From: Agrobacterium genomosp. 13 str. CFBP 6927
Lineage (GTDB): Bacteria; Pseudomonadota; Alphaproteobacteria; Rhizobiales; Rhizobiaceae
Assembly (NCBI GenBank): GCA_900012615.1
Contig: LT009757.1
Location: forward strand, 1,643,851-1,707,850
Direction of reading: 5' to 3'
Length of the DNA stretch: 64,000 bases
A program made the position numbers and the translations under genes. This document shows positions 9,133-17,585 of the stretch, piece by piece (positions within the stretch are counted from its first letter, which is position 1; each line of letters starts with the position of its first letter). The notes below the pieces were generated by a model. That model made no database searches, was not told where the DNA came from, and saw only the letters and a list, made by a program, of their open reading frames with translations.

Positions 9133-10104
9133 ATGCAGATCTCCCAGGAAGAAATGGAAAGACGGATCGTTCGTTATGGCGATTTGAAGCCATGCCGCAC
9201 TGCCTTCATCGACGCCCATACACCGGGCTCGAACAGCAAGGAGAACTTCACGATCATCGGTGGTGGCGTCTCGGAAAGTGCTGATCAGCACGTTCACATC
9301 AAGGACACCCCCGGCTTCAATATCGGGGCCGCAGGGCAGCCGCCCAAATGCCGCAACTCGCTGCATTCGCACCGCACCGCAGAGGTGTTCTTCGTCCTCA
9401 AGGGGCGTTGGCGCTTCTTTTGGGGCCGCTGGGGCAATGCCGGTGAAGTGGTGCTTGAGGAAGGAGATATCTTCAATATCCCGACCGGCATCTTCCGCGG
9501 TTTCGAAAATATCGGAACCGACTATGGGATGATCATGGCGATCCTTGGTGGCGACGATGCGGGCGGTGGCGTGATCTGGGCACCGCAGGTTATCGAGGAT
9601 GCCAGGGACCACGGGCTGGTTCTTGGCGAAAACGGTAAGCTCTATGACAGCAAAAAGGGCCACACGCTGCCCGATGGTATCAAGCCGATGCCGCTGCTGA
9701 CGGACGAGGAACTGAAGGGCTTCCCCGAAACGCCAGTCACCGACGTGGTGCGTGACTATGTCGCCCGTTACTGGGACCTGATGGCGCTCGCCCAGAAGGC
9801 TCCGGCCAAGGTGATCGGTGAAAATGCATTGCTGCGGGACAAGCCGGGCTTTGAGGTCGAGCTTCTGACGCGCGGGTCCATTCCGGAAGCCGCCTATGTC
9901 AACGAGCGCCATGAGGTGCTGATGGTCATGCGTGGCCACTGGAAGCTTGTCTGGGACGGTGGCACCGCCGTGCTGGCGCCGGGCGATACCTGCGCCGTTC
10001 CCCCGGGCCTGAAACACAGCCTCGTGCCTTCGATGACCGGCGAGGCCAGTCTTTATCGCGTCGTTGCCACTGGCGAAAAAGCAGGCCTTACCTGGCGCGG
10101 CTGA
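9133..10104 (+). CDS. Double-domain cupin protein
   Basis: A 323-residue protein with two cupin barrels, about residues 60-150 and 230-315. The first has a plausible metal site (L-H-S-H-R-T-A-E), and the second keeps N-E-R-H-E-V and a later P-G-L-K-H. Bicupins of this kind include dioxygenases, isomerases and regulators, and I cannot name the reaction. It begins its own LacI-controlled unit and is followed by the RraA-like and hydrolase genes, so a ring-opening or isomerisation step in the same pathway is plausible but inferred. Confidence 0.75.
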   Translation: MQISQEEMERRIVRYGDLKPCRTAFIDAHTPGSNSKENFTIIGGGVSESADQHVHIKDTPGFNIGAAGQPPKCRNSLHSHRTAEVFFVLKGRWRFFWGRWGNAGEVVLEEGDIFNIPTGIFRGFENIGTDYGMIMAILGGDDAGGGVIWAPQVIEDARDHGLVLGENGKLYDSKKGHTLPDGIKPMPLLTDEELKGFPETPVTDVVRDYVARYWDLMALAQKAPAKVIGENALLRDKPGFEVELLTRGSIPEAAYVNERHEVLMVMRGHWKLVWDGGTAVLAPGDTCAVPPGLKHSLVPSMTGEASLYRVVATGEKAGLTWRG

Positions 10105-10205
10105 AATTGGATGCAAAGCGGCGGCATACCTGCCGCCGCGGTTCCAGACAAAAGCAGGTATCGGACGAGACGTCTGATTTAACCTGATGCATCGGAGGAT
10201 GACAC

Positions 10206-10901
10206 TTGGACGACACTCTCCTGGCCCTGCTGCGCAAGGTCGATACACCAACCGTCTGCAATGCGATCGAGGTGGCGCAGGGCAAACGCGGGTTCAATGC
10301 ATTCACCCGAGGTACGGTGATCTCTTCGGCCCCCGCGGCTGCGCCCGCCGTCGGTTATGCCCGCACGGCGAAGATCGCTGCGGCTGTTCCTTCAAGCGAA
10401 GATCCCGCCACTATCAAGGCCCGGCGCCGGGACTATTACCGGCACATGGCAGGTGGCGATGCGCCGTCCATAGCCGTCGTCGAGGACCTGGACTTCCCCC
10501 ATTGCGTCGGCGCCTTCTGGGGCGAGATCAATGCAACGGTACACCGGGGACTGGGTCTATCCGGGGTGCTGACCAATGGCGTCATGCGTGATCTCGGCGA
10601 TGTTCCGGACGACTTTCCGATGATTGCCGGTTCGGTCGGCCCAAGTCATGCTTTCGTCCGTGTCGAGGCAATCGGCACGCCCGTCACGGTCTTCGGAATG
10701 ACAGTTGCGCCGGGCGATCTCGTCCATGCGGATCGTCATGGAGCCGTCGTCATCCCGCCCGACATCATCCCCGTCCTCGCTGCTGCGATTGATAAGCTGC
10801 AGGCGACGGAGCGGCTTATTCTGGAACCCGCTCGGCGGAAAGATTTCGATCTTGCGAAATTCGAAGAGGCCTGGGCCTCATTCGAGGCCGCGCGCACTTG
10901 A
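10206..10901 (+). CDS. RraA-family protein (class II pyruvate aldolase-like)
   Basis: A 231-residue RraA-family protein. The family contains the RNase E regulator RraA and 4-hydroxy-4-methyl-2-oxoglutarate / 4-carboxy-4-hydroxy-2-oxoadipate aldolases. The key Arg-Asp pair is seen in T-N-G-V-M-R-D, and the C-terminal signature V-A-P-G-D-L-V-H-A-D-R-H-G is present. In a catabolic operon, an aldolase or oxaloacetate-decarboxylase-like role releasing pyruvate is more likely than RNase control. TTG 10206 is used as start because GGAGG (10194-10198) is well placed and no ATG in frame fits. Confidence 0.75.
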   Translation: MDDTLLALLRKVDTPTVCNAIEVAQGKRGFNAFTRGTVISSAPAAAPAVGYARTAKIAAAVPSSEDPATIKARRRDYYRHMAGGDAPSIAVVEDLDFPHCVGAFWGEINATVHRGLGLSGVLTNGVMRDLGDVPDDFPMIAGSVGPSHAFVRVEAIGTPVTVFGMTVAPGDLVHADRHGAVVIPPDIIPVLAAAIDKLQATERLILEPARRKDFDLAKFEEAWASFEAART

Positions 10902-11653
10902 CCGGACAAAACGGCGGGGGACTTGCGTTGGAGAAAGGTCCGAAACACGCAGCAGATGGGCAGCCTCCGCTCCTGCTTCTTCCCGGAACCGCCTGCGACC
11001 GGCGCATCTTCCAGCCCCTGATCGATCGGTTAGGAGATTATCCCGTTATTATCGGCGACATGACGGGTGGCCGGACGATGCCGGATATTGCCCGAAGTGT
11101 GCTTGCGGCGGCGCCACCCGTGTTCCTGCTCGCTGGATTTTCGCTCGGAGGCATCTGCGCGCTCGAGATGGTGGCGCAGATGCCTCATCGCGTGGCAAAA
11201 CTGGCCCTGATCGATTCCACGGCGCGACCAGACTTACCCGCAAACGCGGAAATTCGGCGTCGGGCAGTCGAGCGGGCAAGAACAATGGGCATGGACACGT
11301 TCATACTCGACGGGTGGGAACGGCTCGTCGCTCCGGCTAACGTCGGCGATGTTGGTCTGCGTGAAGAAATTGTGGCGATGGCGCGTGACTGTGGGCCGGA
11401 CAATCTTGAAACGCAGGCGGAAGCCGCCATTCACCGCGCAGACAGCAGGCCGAGGCTGGCTGCAATCGGCATGCCAACGCTGGTGCTGGCCGGCGAGCAT
11501 GAGCAGATATGCCCGATCGAGGCGCAGTATGAAATAGCGAACGGTATTGCGGGCGCGAATCTGCAATTGATCGCCAATGCCGGTCATTTTGCTCCGCTTG
11601 AAAATGCCGAGGCGGTGGCGTTGCATATCGATCGTTGGCTGAACGGCGCATAG
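10898..11653 (+). CDS. Alpha/beta-fold hydrolase
   Basis: A 251-residue serine hydrolase. The nucleophile elbow is G-F-S-L-G-G near residue 74, the acid is probably in G-E-H-E-Q-I-C-P (a Glu where many relatives have Asp) near 200, and the catalytic His is in N-A-G-H-F-A near 228. Related to enol-lactonase or esterase types. Start TTG 10898 overlaps the RraA stop (TTGA); another TTG at 10928 follows a purine-rich stretch and could be used instead. Last gene of the LacI-controlled region; the next genes run the other way. Confidence 0.8.
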   Translation: MTGQNGGGLALEKGPKHAADGQPPLLLLPGTACDRRIFQPLIDRLGDYPVIIGDMTGGRTMPDIARSVLAAAPPVFLLAGFSLGGICALEMVAQMPHRVAKLALIDSTARPDLPANAEIRRRAVERARTMGMDTFILDGWERLVAPANVGDVGLREEIVAMARDCGPDNLETQAEAAIHRADSRPRLAAIGMPTLVLAGEHEQICPIEAQYEIANGIAGANLQLIANAGHFAPLENAEAVALHIDRWLNGA

Positions 11654-11687
11654 GGCCGCCAAGCCGAGAAGCCATGGTGCATCAACA

Positions 11688-12842
11688 TTACGCTGCCGGT
11701 AGCCGGCGTCGCACGATTGCAACGTGGAAGCCTGCTCCGCCTGAAAGCGCGGCATCGTTGAAGTCATATGCCGGATTGTGCAACGGTGCGGAGCCCTCAC
11801 CATTTCCGATAAAGGCAAAGCAACCTGGCACATGGCTGAGGAACTGCGCGAAATCCTCCGACGCCGTGATCGGCGCGCTGGCAATGGTTGCCGCCTCACC
11901 GAACACGCTACGCGCTGCGGCGAGGGCCTCCGCGGCAAGATTTGCATCATTGACCAACGATATGAATTCCCGCCTGTAATCGACCTCCACCGAAACATTG
12001 TGAGCGAGCGCCGTGCCTTCGGCAATGATGCGCATCTGCTGTTCGATCGCGGTGCTGATCTCCGGCCTGAAGCTGCGGGCATCGCCGAGAATCCGGGCAA
12101 GACCCGGCAATGCATTCCGTATCCCATCGGTAATCAATTCCGTAACGGAGACCACTGCCACTTCCGTTGGATCGAGGCGGCGGGATACGATGGTTTGCAG
12201 GTTTGTGACGAGGGCGCAGGCCGCAACCAGCGTTTCATTGCCAGCCTGTGGCTGCGAAGCGTGGCCGCCAATCCCCCTCAGCGTGATCTCGAAGACATCC
12301 TCGGCCGACATCATTGCCCCGCCACGTGTTCGGAAGTCGCCAACCGGCAGGCCGGGCATATTGTGAAGACCATAAATCTCGTCGAATGGAAACCGCTCGA
12401 TCAAACCATCATTAAGCATGGCAAGTGCGCCTTTCCCCCATTCTTCGGCCGGCTGAAAAATGAAACGAACGGTCCCGTCGAAACCGCCATCCTCTGCCAG
12501 CAGTTTGGCTGCGCCCAGAAGCATTGAGGTATGTCCGTCATGGCCGCAGGCATGCATGACGCCAGCATTTGTTGATCTGTAGGTGAGGGAACCCTGTTCC
12601 TCAATCCGCAATGCGTCCATGTCGGCCCGCAAGGCGATGGAGCGGTCGCCAGTACCGCGTTTCAGCGTGCCGACAACACCCGTGCCACCCACGCCTTCGG
12701 CAACCTCGTCCAGTCCGAATTCGCGCAGCTTCGCCGCCACGAATGTCGCGGTACGTTGCTCTTCAAAACCAAATTCCGGGTGCCGGTGAAGATCATGCCT
12801 CCACGCCGTCATCTCTTGCTGCAGCGTCAGCCACTCGACCAT
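11688..12842 (-). CDS. M20-family amidohydrolase (hippurate-hydrolase-like)
   Basis: A 384-residue metal-dependent amidohydrolase of peptidase family M20D. Metal ligands are visible in A-C-G-H-D-G-H-T near residue 100 and E-E-W-G near 136, with a dimerisation domain in the middle. Such enzymes cleave N-acyl amino acids or amides in the cytoplasm. The start overlaps the stop of the upstream ammonia-lyase-like gene (TGATG), so the two are coupled. A joint role, first deacylating an amino acid and then deaminating it, is a fair inference. Confidence 0.88.
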   Translation of the reverse strand: MVEWLTLQQEMTAWRHDLHRHPEFGFEEQRTATFVAAKLREFGLDEVAEGVGGTGVVGTLKRGTGDRSIALRADMDALRIEEQGSLTYRSTNAGVMHACGHDGHTSMLLGAAKLLAEDGGFDGTVRFIFQPAEEWGKGALAMLNDGLIERFPFDEIYGLHNMPGLPVGDFRTRGGAMMSAEDVFEITLRGIGGHASQPQAGNETLVAACALVTNLQTIVSRRLDPTEVAVVSVTELITDGIRNALPGLARILGDARSFRPEISTAIEQQMRIIAEGTALAHNVSVEVDYRREFISLVNDANLAAEALAAARSVFGEAATIASAPITASEDFAQFLSHVPGCFAFIGNGEGSAPLHNPAYDFNDAALSGGAGFHVAIVRRRLPAA

Positions 12843-14059
12843 CAGAACCTCTCCCCGGCATGTTCGCGCTTTTGTGCGGCAACATCGTCGGCAGAAGTGC
12901 CGACGAGCGCGTGATACAGCTTCGGATCAGTAGCCCCCTCCGTGTTGATGAGGAAAACCCGCGCATCGGAGCCAAGGCCAGTTTGTTCACGCAGTTCGGC
13001 GCTGGAAGCGACCTTGATCAGACCTGCCAGGCCCGCGCCACCGCTTTCGCCGGCTACAATCACGGGGTCCGCGCCAGGCGGTTCCGCCAGGCGCTTCATG
13101 ACGGCAATCGCGTCGTCATCCTCAACCGTCATAAAGGCATCTGCGGTGCGGGAGAGAACCCGCCATGCAACGAGAGACGGCTCGTAACATTCGAGCATGG
13201 CCATGACGGTCGCCTTATCGTCGGGAACTCTGACAATCCGGCCGGCCTTTGCGCTTTCAAAGAGACAGGCCGCCCGGGATGGCTCGACAACCGTGAAAAA
13301 CGGGCGGTCTTTTCCAAAGAGGATAGAAAGCTGGCCGGCGATGGCCGCCGCGATGCCACCAACGCCAGCCTGCACGAAGACATGTGTCGGCGGTTCCGGC
13401 AACTCGCGCAGGGCTTCCGCCAAAAGGGCTGTGTAGCCCTGCATGACAAGGCCGGGAATCCGCTCATAGCCTGGCCAGGACGTGTCGGAGACCGTGATCC
13501 AGCCCCGTTCTTCGGCTACCCGCGAAGCCTCTGCAACAGAATCGTCATAGTTTCCTTTGACCCGAATGATCTCCGCGCCAAAGCGAGCGATCGCTACGAT
13601 ACGTTCGTTGCTCACACCGGCATGGACGAAGATTGCACATTTTGCACCAACCAGTTCCGCACCCTGCGCGACAGAACGGCCGTGATTTCCATCCGTGGCA
13701 CAGGCAACGGTAACCTTTCGGGCCACGGCCTTCACCTCGGATGCGTGCAATTCCGTCACGTCCACCTTCCTGCCGAACTGCCGTGATGCCTCTTCGAGTA
13801 CGAGACGTATGACGGCATAGGAGCCACCGAGCGCCTTGAAGCTTCCAAGCCCGAGGCGATGGCCCTCATCCTTGATGTGGATGGCGGCGACACCGAGTTG
13901 ATGTGCGAGCACCGGCAGGGCGACAATCGGTGTGGGCTTATGGCCGTAGCGATGCGCCAGAAACCGTTCCGCCTCCTGCGTGGCCTCAATGCTCAATATC
14001 GCAGTATCTGCGCCATCGAGCGCGGCCCCATGGTCGGCATGCAGATTTTTAATGAGCAT
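12842..14059 (-). CDS. Diaminopropionate ammonia-lyase-like PLP enzyme
   Basis: A 405-residue fold-type II PLP enzyme. The Schiff-base lysine is in G-S-F-K-A-L-G-G, phosphate binding is in E-S-G-G-A-G-L, and D-G-N-H-G-R-S is typical. Length and motifs fit DpaL/YgeX, which converts 2,3-diaminopropionate to pyruvate and ammonia. Other beta-eliminating lyases are possible. I use ATG 14059: the frame runs to 14194, but the added 45 residues are not family-like and would overlap the divergent Lrp start region. Coupled to the M20 gene and divergent from an Lrp/AsnC regulator. Confidence 0.82.
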   Translation of the reverse strand: MLIKNLHADHGAALDGADTAILSIEATQEAERFLAHRYGHKPTPIVALPVLAHQLGVAAIHIKDEGHRLGLGSFKALGGSYAVIRLVLEEASRQFGRKVDVTELHASEVKAVARKVTVACATDGNHGRSVAQGAELVGAKCAIFVHAGVSNERIVAIARFGAEIIRVKGNYDDSVAEASRVAEERGWITVSDTSWPGYERIPGLVMQGYTALLAEALRELPEPPTHVFVQAGVGGIAAAIAGQLSILFGKDRPFFTVVEPSRAACLFESAKAGRIVRVPDDKATVMAMLECYEPSLVAWRVLSRTADAFMTVEDDDAIAVMKRLAEPPGADPVIVAGESGGAGLAGLIKVASSAELREQTGLGSDARVFLINTEGATDPKLYHALVGTSADDVAAQKREHAGERF

Positions 14060-14178
14060 ATTGTCCCGTTCTCTTTGCTGGACTGACTGTTGCGGTTGAA
14101 TAATATTGCAAGCGGGGCGGAAAATTCGCTCTACTTCATTGGTGTGCGTGCAGTTTTGCATCGAAAGTGACCAGTAAA

Positions 14179-14664
14179 ATGAGCGAAAATTCACAGGCCT
14201 CTGTTGTCCCTCTCGACAAGCTGGATCGGGCTATCCTCGACATTCTGCAGCGCGACAACAAAACGCCGCAGAGAAGGATCGCCGAAATGGTGAATTTATC
14301 CGCGCCTGCGGTGCAAAGACGAATAAAGAGAATGGAGGATTCAGGCGTCATTCAGGCCAATATCGCCGTGCTCGACCCTGCAAGGATTGGTCAGTCCATC
14401 ACATTGTTTGTTCAGGTTGAAATGGAGAGCGAACGTGTGGATCTCTATGAAGGGGCGCGGCGATCTTTTGCGAACGCTCCGGAGGTTCAGCAATGTTATT
14501 ATGTCACGGGAGAGGCCGATTTCATCCTCATCGTGACCGTCAAGACCATGAGCGACTACGAGGCGCTGACTCGCCGCCTGTTTTTCGAAAACAACAATGT
14601 CAAGCATTTCCGAACCTTTGTTGCGATGGACAGGGTCAAGGTCGGCATGTCCATCGCGATTTGA
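14179..14664 (+). CDS. Lrp/AsnC-family transcriptional regulator
   Basis: A 161-residue Lrp-type regulator with an N-terminal HTH (L-D-R-A-I-L-D-I-L-Q-R-D-N...A-V-Q-R-R-I) and a C-terminal RAM ligand domain ending near V-A-M-D-R-V-K-V. ATG 14179 is preferred; GTG 14167 in the same frame is possible. It is divergent from the ammonia-lyase/M20 pair with a short shared intergenic region, so it probably controls that pair in response to an amino acid. Confidence 0.88.
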   Translation: MSENSQASVVPLDKLDRAILDILQRDNKTPQRRIAEMVNLSAPAVQRRIKRMEDSGVIQANIAVLDPARIGQSITLFVQVEMESERVDLYEGARRSFANAPEVQQCYYVTGEADFILIVTVKTMSDYEALTRRLFFENNNVKHFRTFVAMDRVKVGMSIAI

Positions 14665-14699
14665 CCGCTGGAATGGGGCGGCTGGCGCAGGCGGTTCCC

Positions 14700-16232
14700 T
14701 TATGTTTGCGCGGCCGTTCGTGGCTCTGCCTCAGCCACCTTGGCCGTCGCACCACCCGGCAGGAGGACAGGGATCGCGATTGCACAGAGTGCCGTCACCG
14801 CGGCGAGCCACCAGCAAAGTGTGGAAAACGCGGCCTGGTAGGCATCTTGCAAGACGCCATCGCCTATGCGGGATGATATTGCCGCCGCGCCCGCCAGATC
14901 GCCGACTGTCAGACGTTGGCCTGCGTCGTTCAAAAGAGCCGCAGACAGCGGTACCAGCCCGCTGAGGGATGCCGAGATCAATGTCGATAATGCCGCGCTG
15001 ACGATTGAAAGCGCAATGCCTTCGCCGGCAACCCGAACGGTGCTGAATATGCCTGTCGCCATTCCGGCACGCTCCACAGGAACGACGCTGATGGACAAGC
15101 CGTCCATCAGGCCCCAGGGCAGGCCTGCCCCTATGCCGATGACAAGCATGGGGAGTGCAATCATGCCGCCATCTTGTGCCGTGAAGCCGGCAAGCCAGAC
15201 GAGGCCGGCGGCAGCGATCAGCAGGCCGGTGCCGCAGATGAGGCCCGGTGAAACATGGCGCGCCAGCATTGTTGCGATGATGGGAACCACAAGCATGGGA
15301 GCCGATAGTCCCAGCATGATGAATCCCGCTCCAATCGCTCCATGTTGTTCGATGCCGATCAGCCGTAGCGGGATGATAACCAGTAGAACGACAAAGCAGG
15401 CGCAGGTGGCTATCGGCAAAAGCTGTACACCCACGAAACGCGGATAGCGGAACAGTGACAGATCCAGCATCGGCCGCGCTGTCCGCATTTCAATCACGAC
15501 GAAGGCTGCGAGCGACATCGCAAATCCCAGGCCGAAAGCGACCATGCCAACCGGCCCGAGAACAGGCAGCTTGATCATTGTGACGGTGAAAAGGGTCAGT
15601 GTGAGGGTAAAGCTCGCGGCACCCGGCCAGTCGAGTTTCGCCGCGCCGGGGTCTTTGGTCTCGCGCATCCGTGGCGGACCGAGGATCAAGGCGATAAGGC
15701 CGATCAGGCCGCCGGCGAGGAATATTACCCGCCATCCGACTGTCTCTATCATCAAGCCCGTCAGCAGCGGACCTGATGCAAGGCCGACACCGAAGGTCGT
15801 TCCAAGCAGTCCAAATGCGCGTGTTCTGGCATGGCCGTCGAATTCCTGCGCAAGCGCCGCCGTTCCGCCAGCAAGCGCGGCAGCGGCGCCCATGCCCTGA
15901 CCGGCACGCAGCAGATCGATGATCCAGACCGAGGGCGCCAACCCAAGGGCGAAGGAAAACCCGACAAAAAGCGCAAGGCCAACCAAAAACACGCGCCTTC
16001 TGCCATAACGATCTGCCAGGGCGCCCGCCGCCATCAGGAGGCTTCCGAAAGCAAGCATGAAGGCATTGGTGATCCAGGTGAGGGATTCCGGTGAGCCGCC
16101 AAGATCCTGTCCGATCGCCGGCGTCGCAACCGCGCCGGCGGAGAAGTTCAAGGGAAGCGTCAGGGCGGCAAGACATACCGCCGCCAGTACCGAATTCCGG
16201 CTGGCGGATGGTCTGTGAGTGGCGTCGTTCAT
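14700..16232 (-). CDS. MFS transporter, DHA2 (14-segment) family
   Basis: A 510-residue drug:proton-antiporter-type permease with about 14 membrane segments. The loop motif A-D-R-Y-G-R-R-R-V-F near residue 75 is the classic MFS motif A. It probably exports a toxic compound. It is divergent from the LysR gene at 16368 with 135 bp between, and the LysR protein is its likely regulator. Confidence 0.88.
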   Translation of the reverse strand: MNDATHRPSASRNSVLAAVCLAALTLPLNFSAGAVATPAIGQDLGGSPESLTWITNAFMLAFGSLLMAAGALADRYGRRRVFLVGLALFVGFSFALGLAPSVWIIDLLRAGQGMGAAAALAGGTAALAQEFDGHARTRAFGLLGTTFGVGLASGPLLTGLMIETVGWRVIFLAGGLIGLIALILGPPRMRETKDPGAAKLDWPGAASFTLTLTLFTVTMIKLPVLGPVGMVAFGLGFAMSLAAFVVIEMRTARPMLDLSLFRYPRFVGVQLLPIATCACFVVLLVIIPLRLIGIEQHGAIGAGFIMLGLSAPMLVVPIIATMLARHVSPGLICGTGLLIAAAGLVWLAGFTAQDGGMIALPMLVIGIGAGLPWGLMDGLSISVVPVERAGMATGIFSTVRVAGEGIALSIVSAALSTLISASLSGLVPLSAALLNDAGQRLTVGDLAGAAAISSRIGDGVLQDAYQAAFSTLCWWLAAVTALCAIAIPVLLPGGATAKVAEAEPRTAAQT

Positions 16233-16294
16233 GAAAACTCCAATGGTGAGGACTACCGGCGCGACGATCAGGTCGCATGTCAGGCGGTATTTTC

Positions 16295-16315
16295 ATCGAA
16301 CGGCATGAATTCGAT
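16295..16315. promoter_or_regulatory. Inverted repeat between MFS and LysR genes
   Basis: ATCGAA (16295-16300) and TTCGAT (16310-16315) form a perfect inverted repeat with 9 bases between. It fits the T-N11-A pattern of LysR-type sites. It lies in the divergent gap, 63 bp before the MFS start. Confidence 0.5.
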
Positions 16316-16367
16316 AATCGGCCTCGTAGACCTTTCATTATGGACAAAAATTCTCTAATCACGGGTT

Positions 16368-17258
16368 ATGGATAAGCTGAGTGAGATCGATGCCTTTGTC
16401 CGCGTTGCCGAAAGGCTGAATTTTGCCAAGGCCGGGCAAAGCCTTGGACTGTCACCTTCTGCGGTCGGGAAAAGTGTAGCGCGCCTGGAATCATCGTTGG
16501 GCGTGCGGCTGTTCAACCGCACCACACGGCAGGTCTCGCTGACCAATGAAGGCGCGATGCTCTTCGAGCGGTACCGCGCGATACTGACTGATCTGCGCGA
16601 CGCACATGAGGCTGTCACGGATAATTTGGCCCTGCCGCGGGGTAGCCTGCGCGTGACGCTTCCAACGATCGGCTACCGTTTTCTGCTTCCCATCGTGCCC
16701 GAATTTCGTCGACGTTATCCCGATGTCGATCTGGAGCTCGATTTCAACGACAGGCGTGTCGATCTGATCGAAGGCGGCTTCGATGTGGCAATCCGCAGCG
16801 GCGAGCTCGACGATTCAAGTCTCGTGGCCCGGCGTCTGGGACCGTTCCGGTTCATTCTCTGTGCATCTCCGGCCTATTTCCAGCGAATGGGTACACCCCG
16901 GCACCCCAGCCAATTACCAGGCCATGATGCATTGCGTTTCCGTTTCCCCACCTCGGGCAAGTTTCAGGAGTGGTTGCTGGAAAGCGGCGACAATCCCTTG
17001 TCGAACATGCGAATTGCTCTCACTTGCGGTAATATGGAGGCAATTCGGGCGGCGGCAATTGACGGGTTGGGGCTCGCCTATATGCCCGAATTCCTGGCGA
17101 CGGATGCCATCCGGGACGGCTTGCTCAAGACCGTCCTGAACGAATACCTTGCCGCCCCGGGCCAGTTTTCGATCGTCTGGCCGTCGGCTCGTTTCATCGC
17201 GCCGCGGCTGCGCGCCTTCATTGATTTTGCAGTCGAAAAGCTGTTTGTCGAAGCCTGA
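16368..17258 (+). CDS. LysR-family transcriptional regulator
   Basis: A 296-residue LysR regulator. The N-terminal winged HTH (E-I-D-A-F-V-R-V-A-E-R-L-N-F-A...A-V-G-K-S-V-A-R-L-E) is followed by a type-2 periplasmic-binding-like effector domain. It belongs to the subgroup with D-L-I-E-G-G-F-D-V-A-I-R-S-G. Divergent from the DHA2-type MFS gene, its likely target. Confidence 0.9.
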   Translation: MDKLSEIDAFVRVAERLNFAKAGQSLGLSPSAVGKSVARLESSLGVRLFNRTTRQVSLTNEGAMLFERYRAILTDLRDAHEAVTDNLALPRGSLRVTLPTIGYRFLLPIVPEFRRRYPDVDLELDFNDRRVDLIEGGFDVAIRSGELDDSSLVARRLGPFRFILCASPAYFQRMGTPRHPSQLPGHDALRFRFPTSGKFQEWLLESGDNPLSNMRIALTCGNMEAIRAAAIDGLGLAYMPEFLATDAIRDGLLKTVLNEYLAAPGQFSIVWPSARFIAPRLRAFIDFAVEKLFVEA

Positions 17259-17585
17259 GCGAAAAACGCCGCAGGGAAGAAGCCTCTAGGCCTGTACCAA
17301 CGCTTCACGCATTTTGCGGTGCCGCAAATTGTCGCCGGTTACGTCTCCCAGGTAACACTTCATTTAGTGCTTTTGTGAAATCTAAAATACGCAGGTTCCA
17401 AGGTTTCATCGGTGGAGCCGGTAGAACAAGTGGACCCATCTCGGAAAGCCCAGCGGCGACCCGGACTGGACATCCGCTTGTCGCCCTATGAGGAGGGGCA
17501 CAGCTACCCGCAATGTTTCTTTATATGTTTCTTTGGCTTCCCGCACCGGCCGGGCAGCTGGAGAGCGCTTGCCCCGAGGCCATTC
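17259..17585. other. Non-coding region before the chemoreceptor gene
   Basis: A 327-bp stretch without a recognisable gene. The chemoreceptor frame is open from 17412, but that extension is Pro/Arg rich and lacks a family N-terminus. TTTGCGG (17313-17319) and CCGCAAA (17322-17328) form a 7-bp inverted repeat with a 2-base spacer; I cannot assign it to a regulator. The region presumably holds the chemoreceptor promoter. Confidence 0.5.

Noticed and set aside
8098..10251. A 717-codon open frame on the minus strand, antisense to the LacI and cupin genes
   Set aside because: It runs across two well-supported plus-strand genes, has no family motifs and no RBS; such long antisense frames are common in GC-rich DNA.
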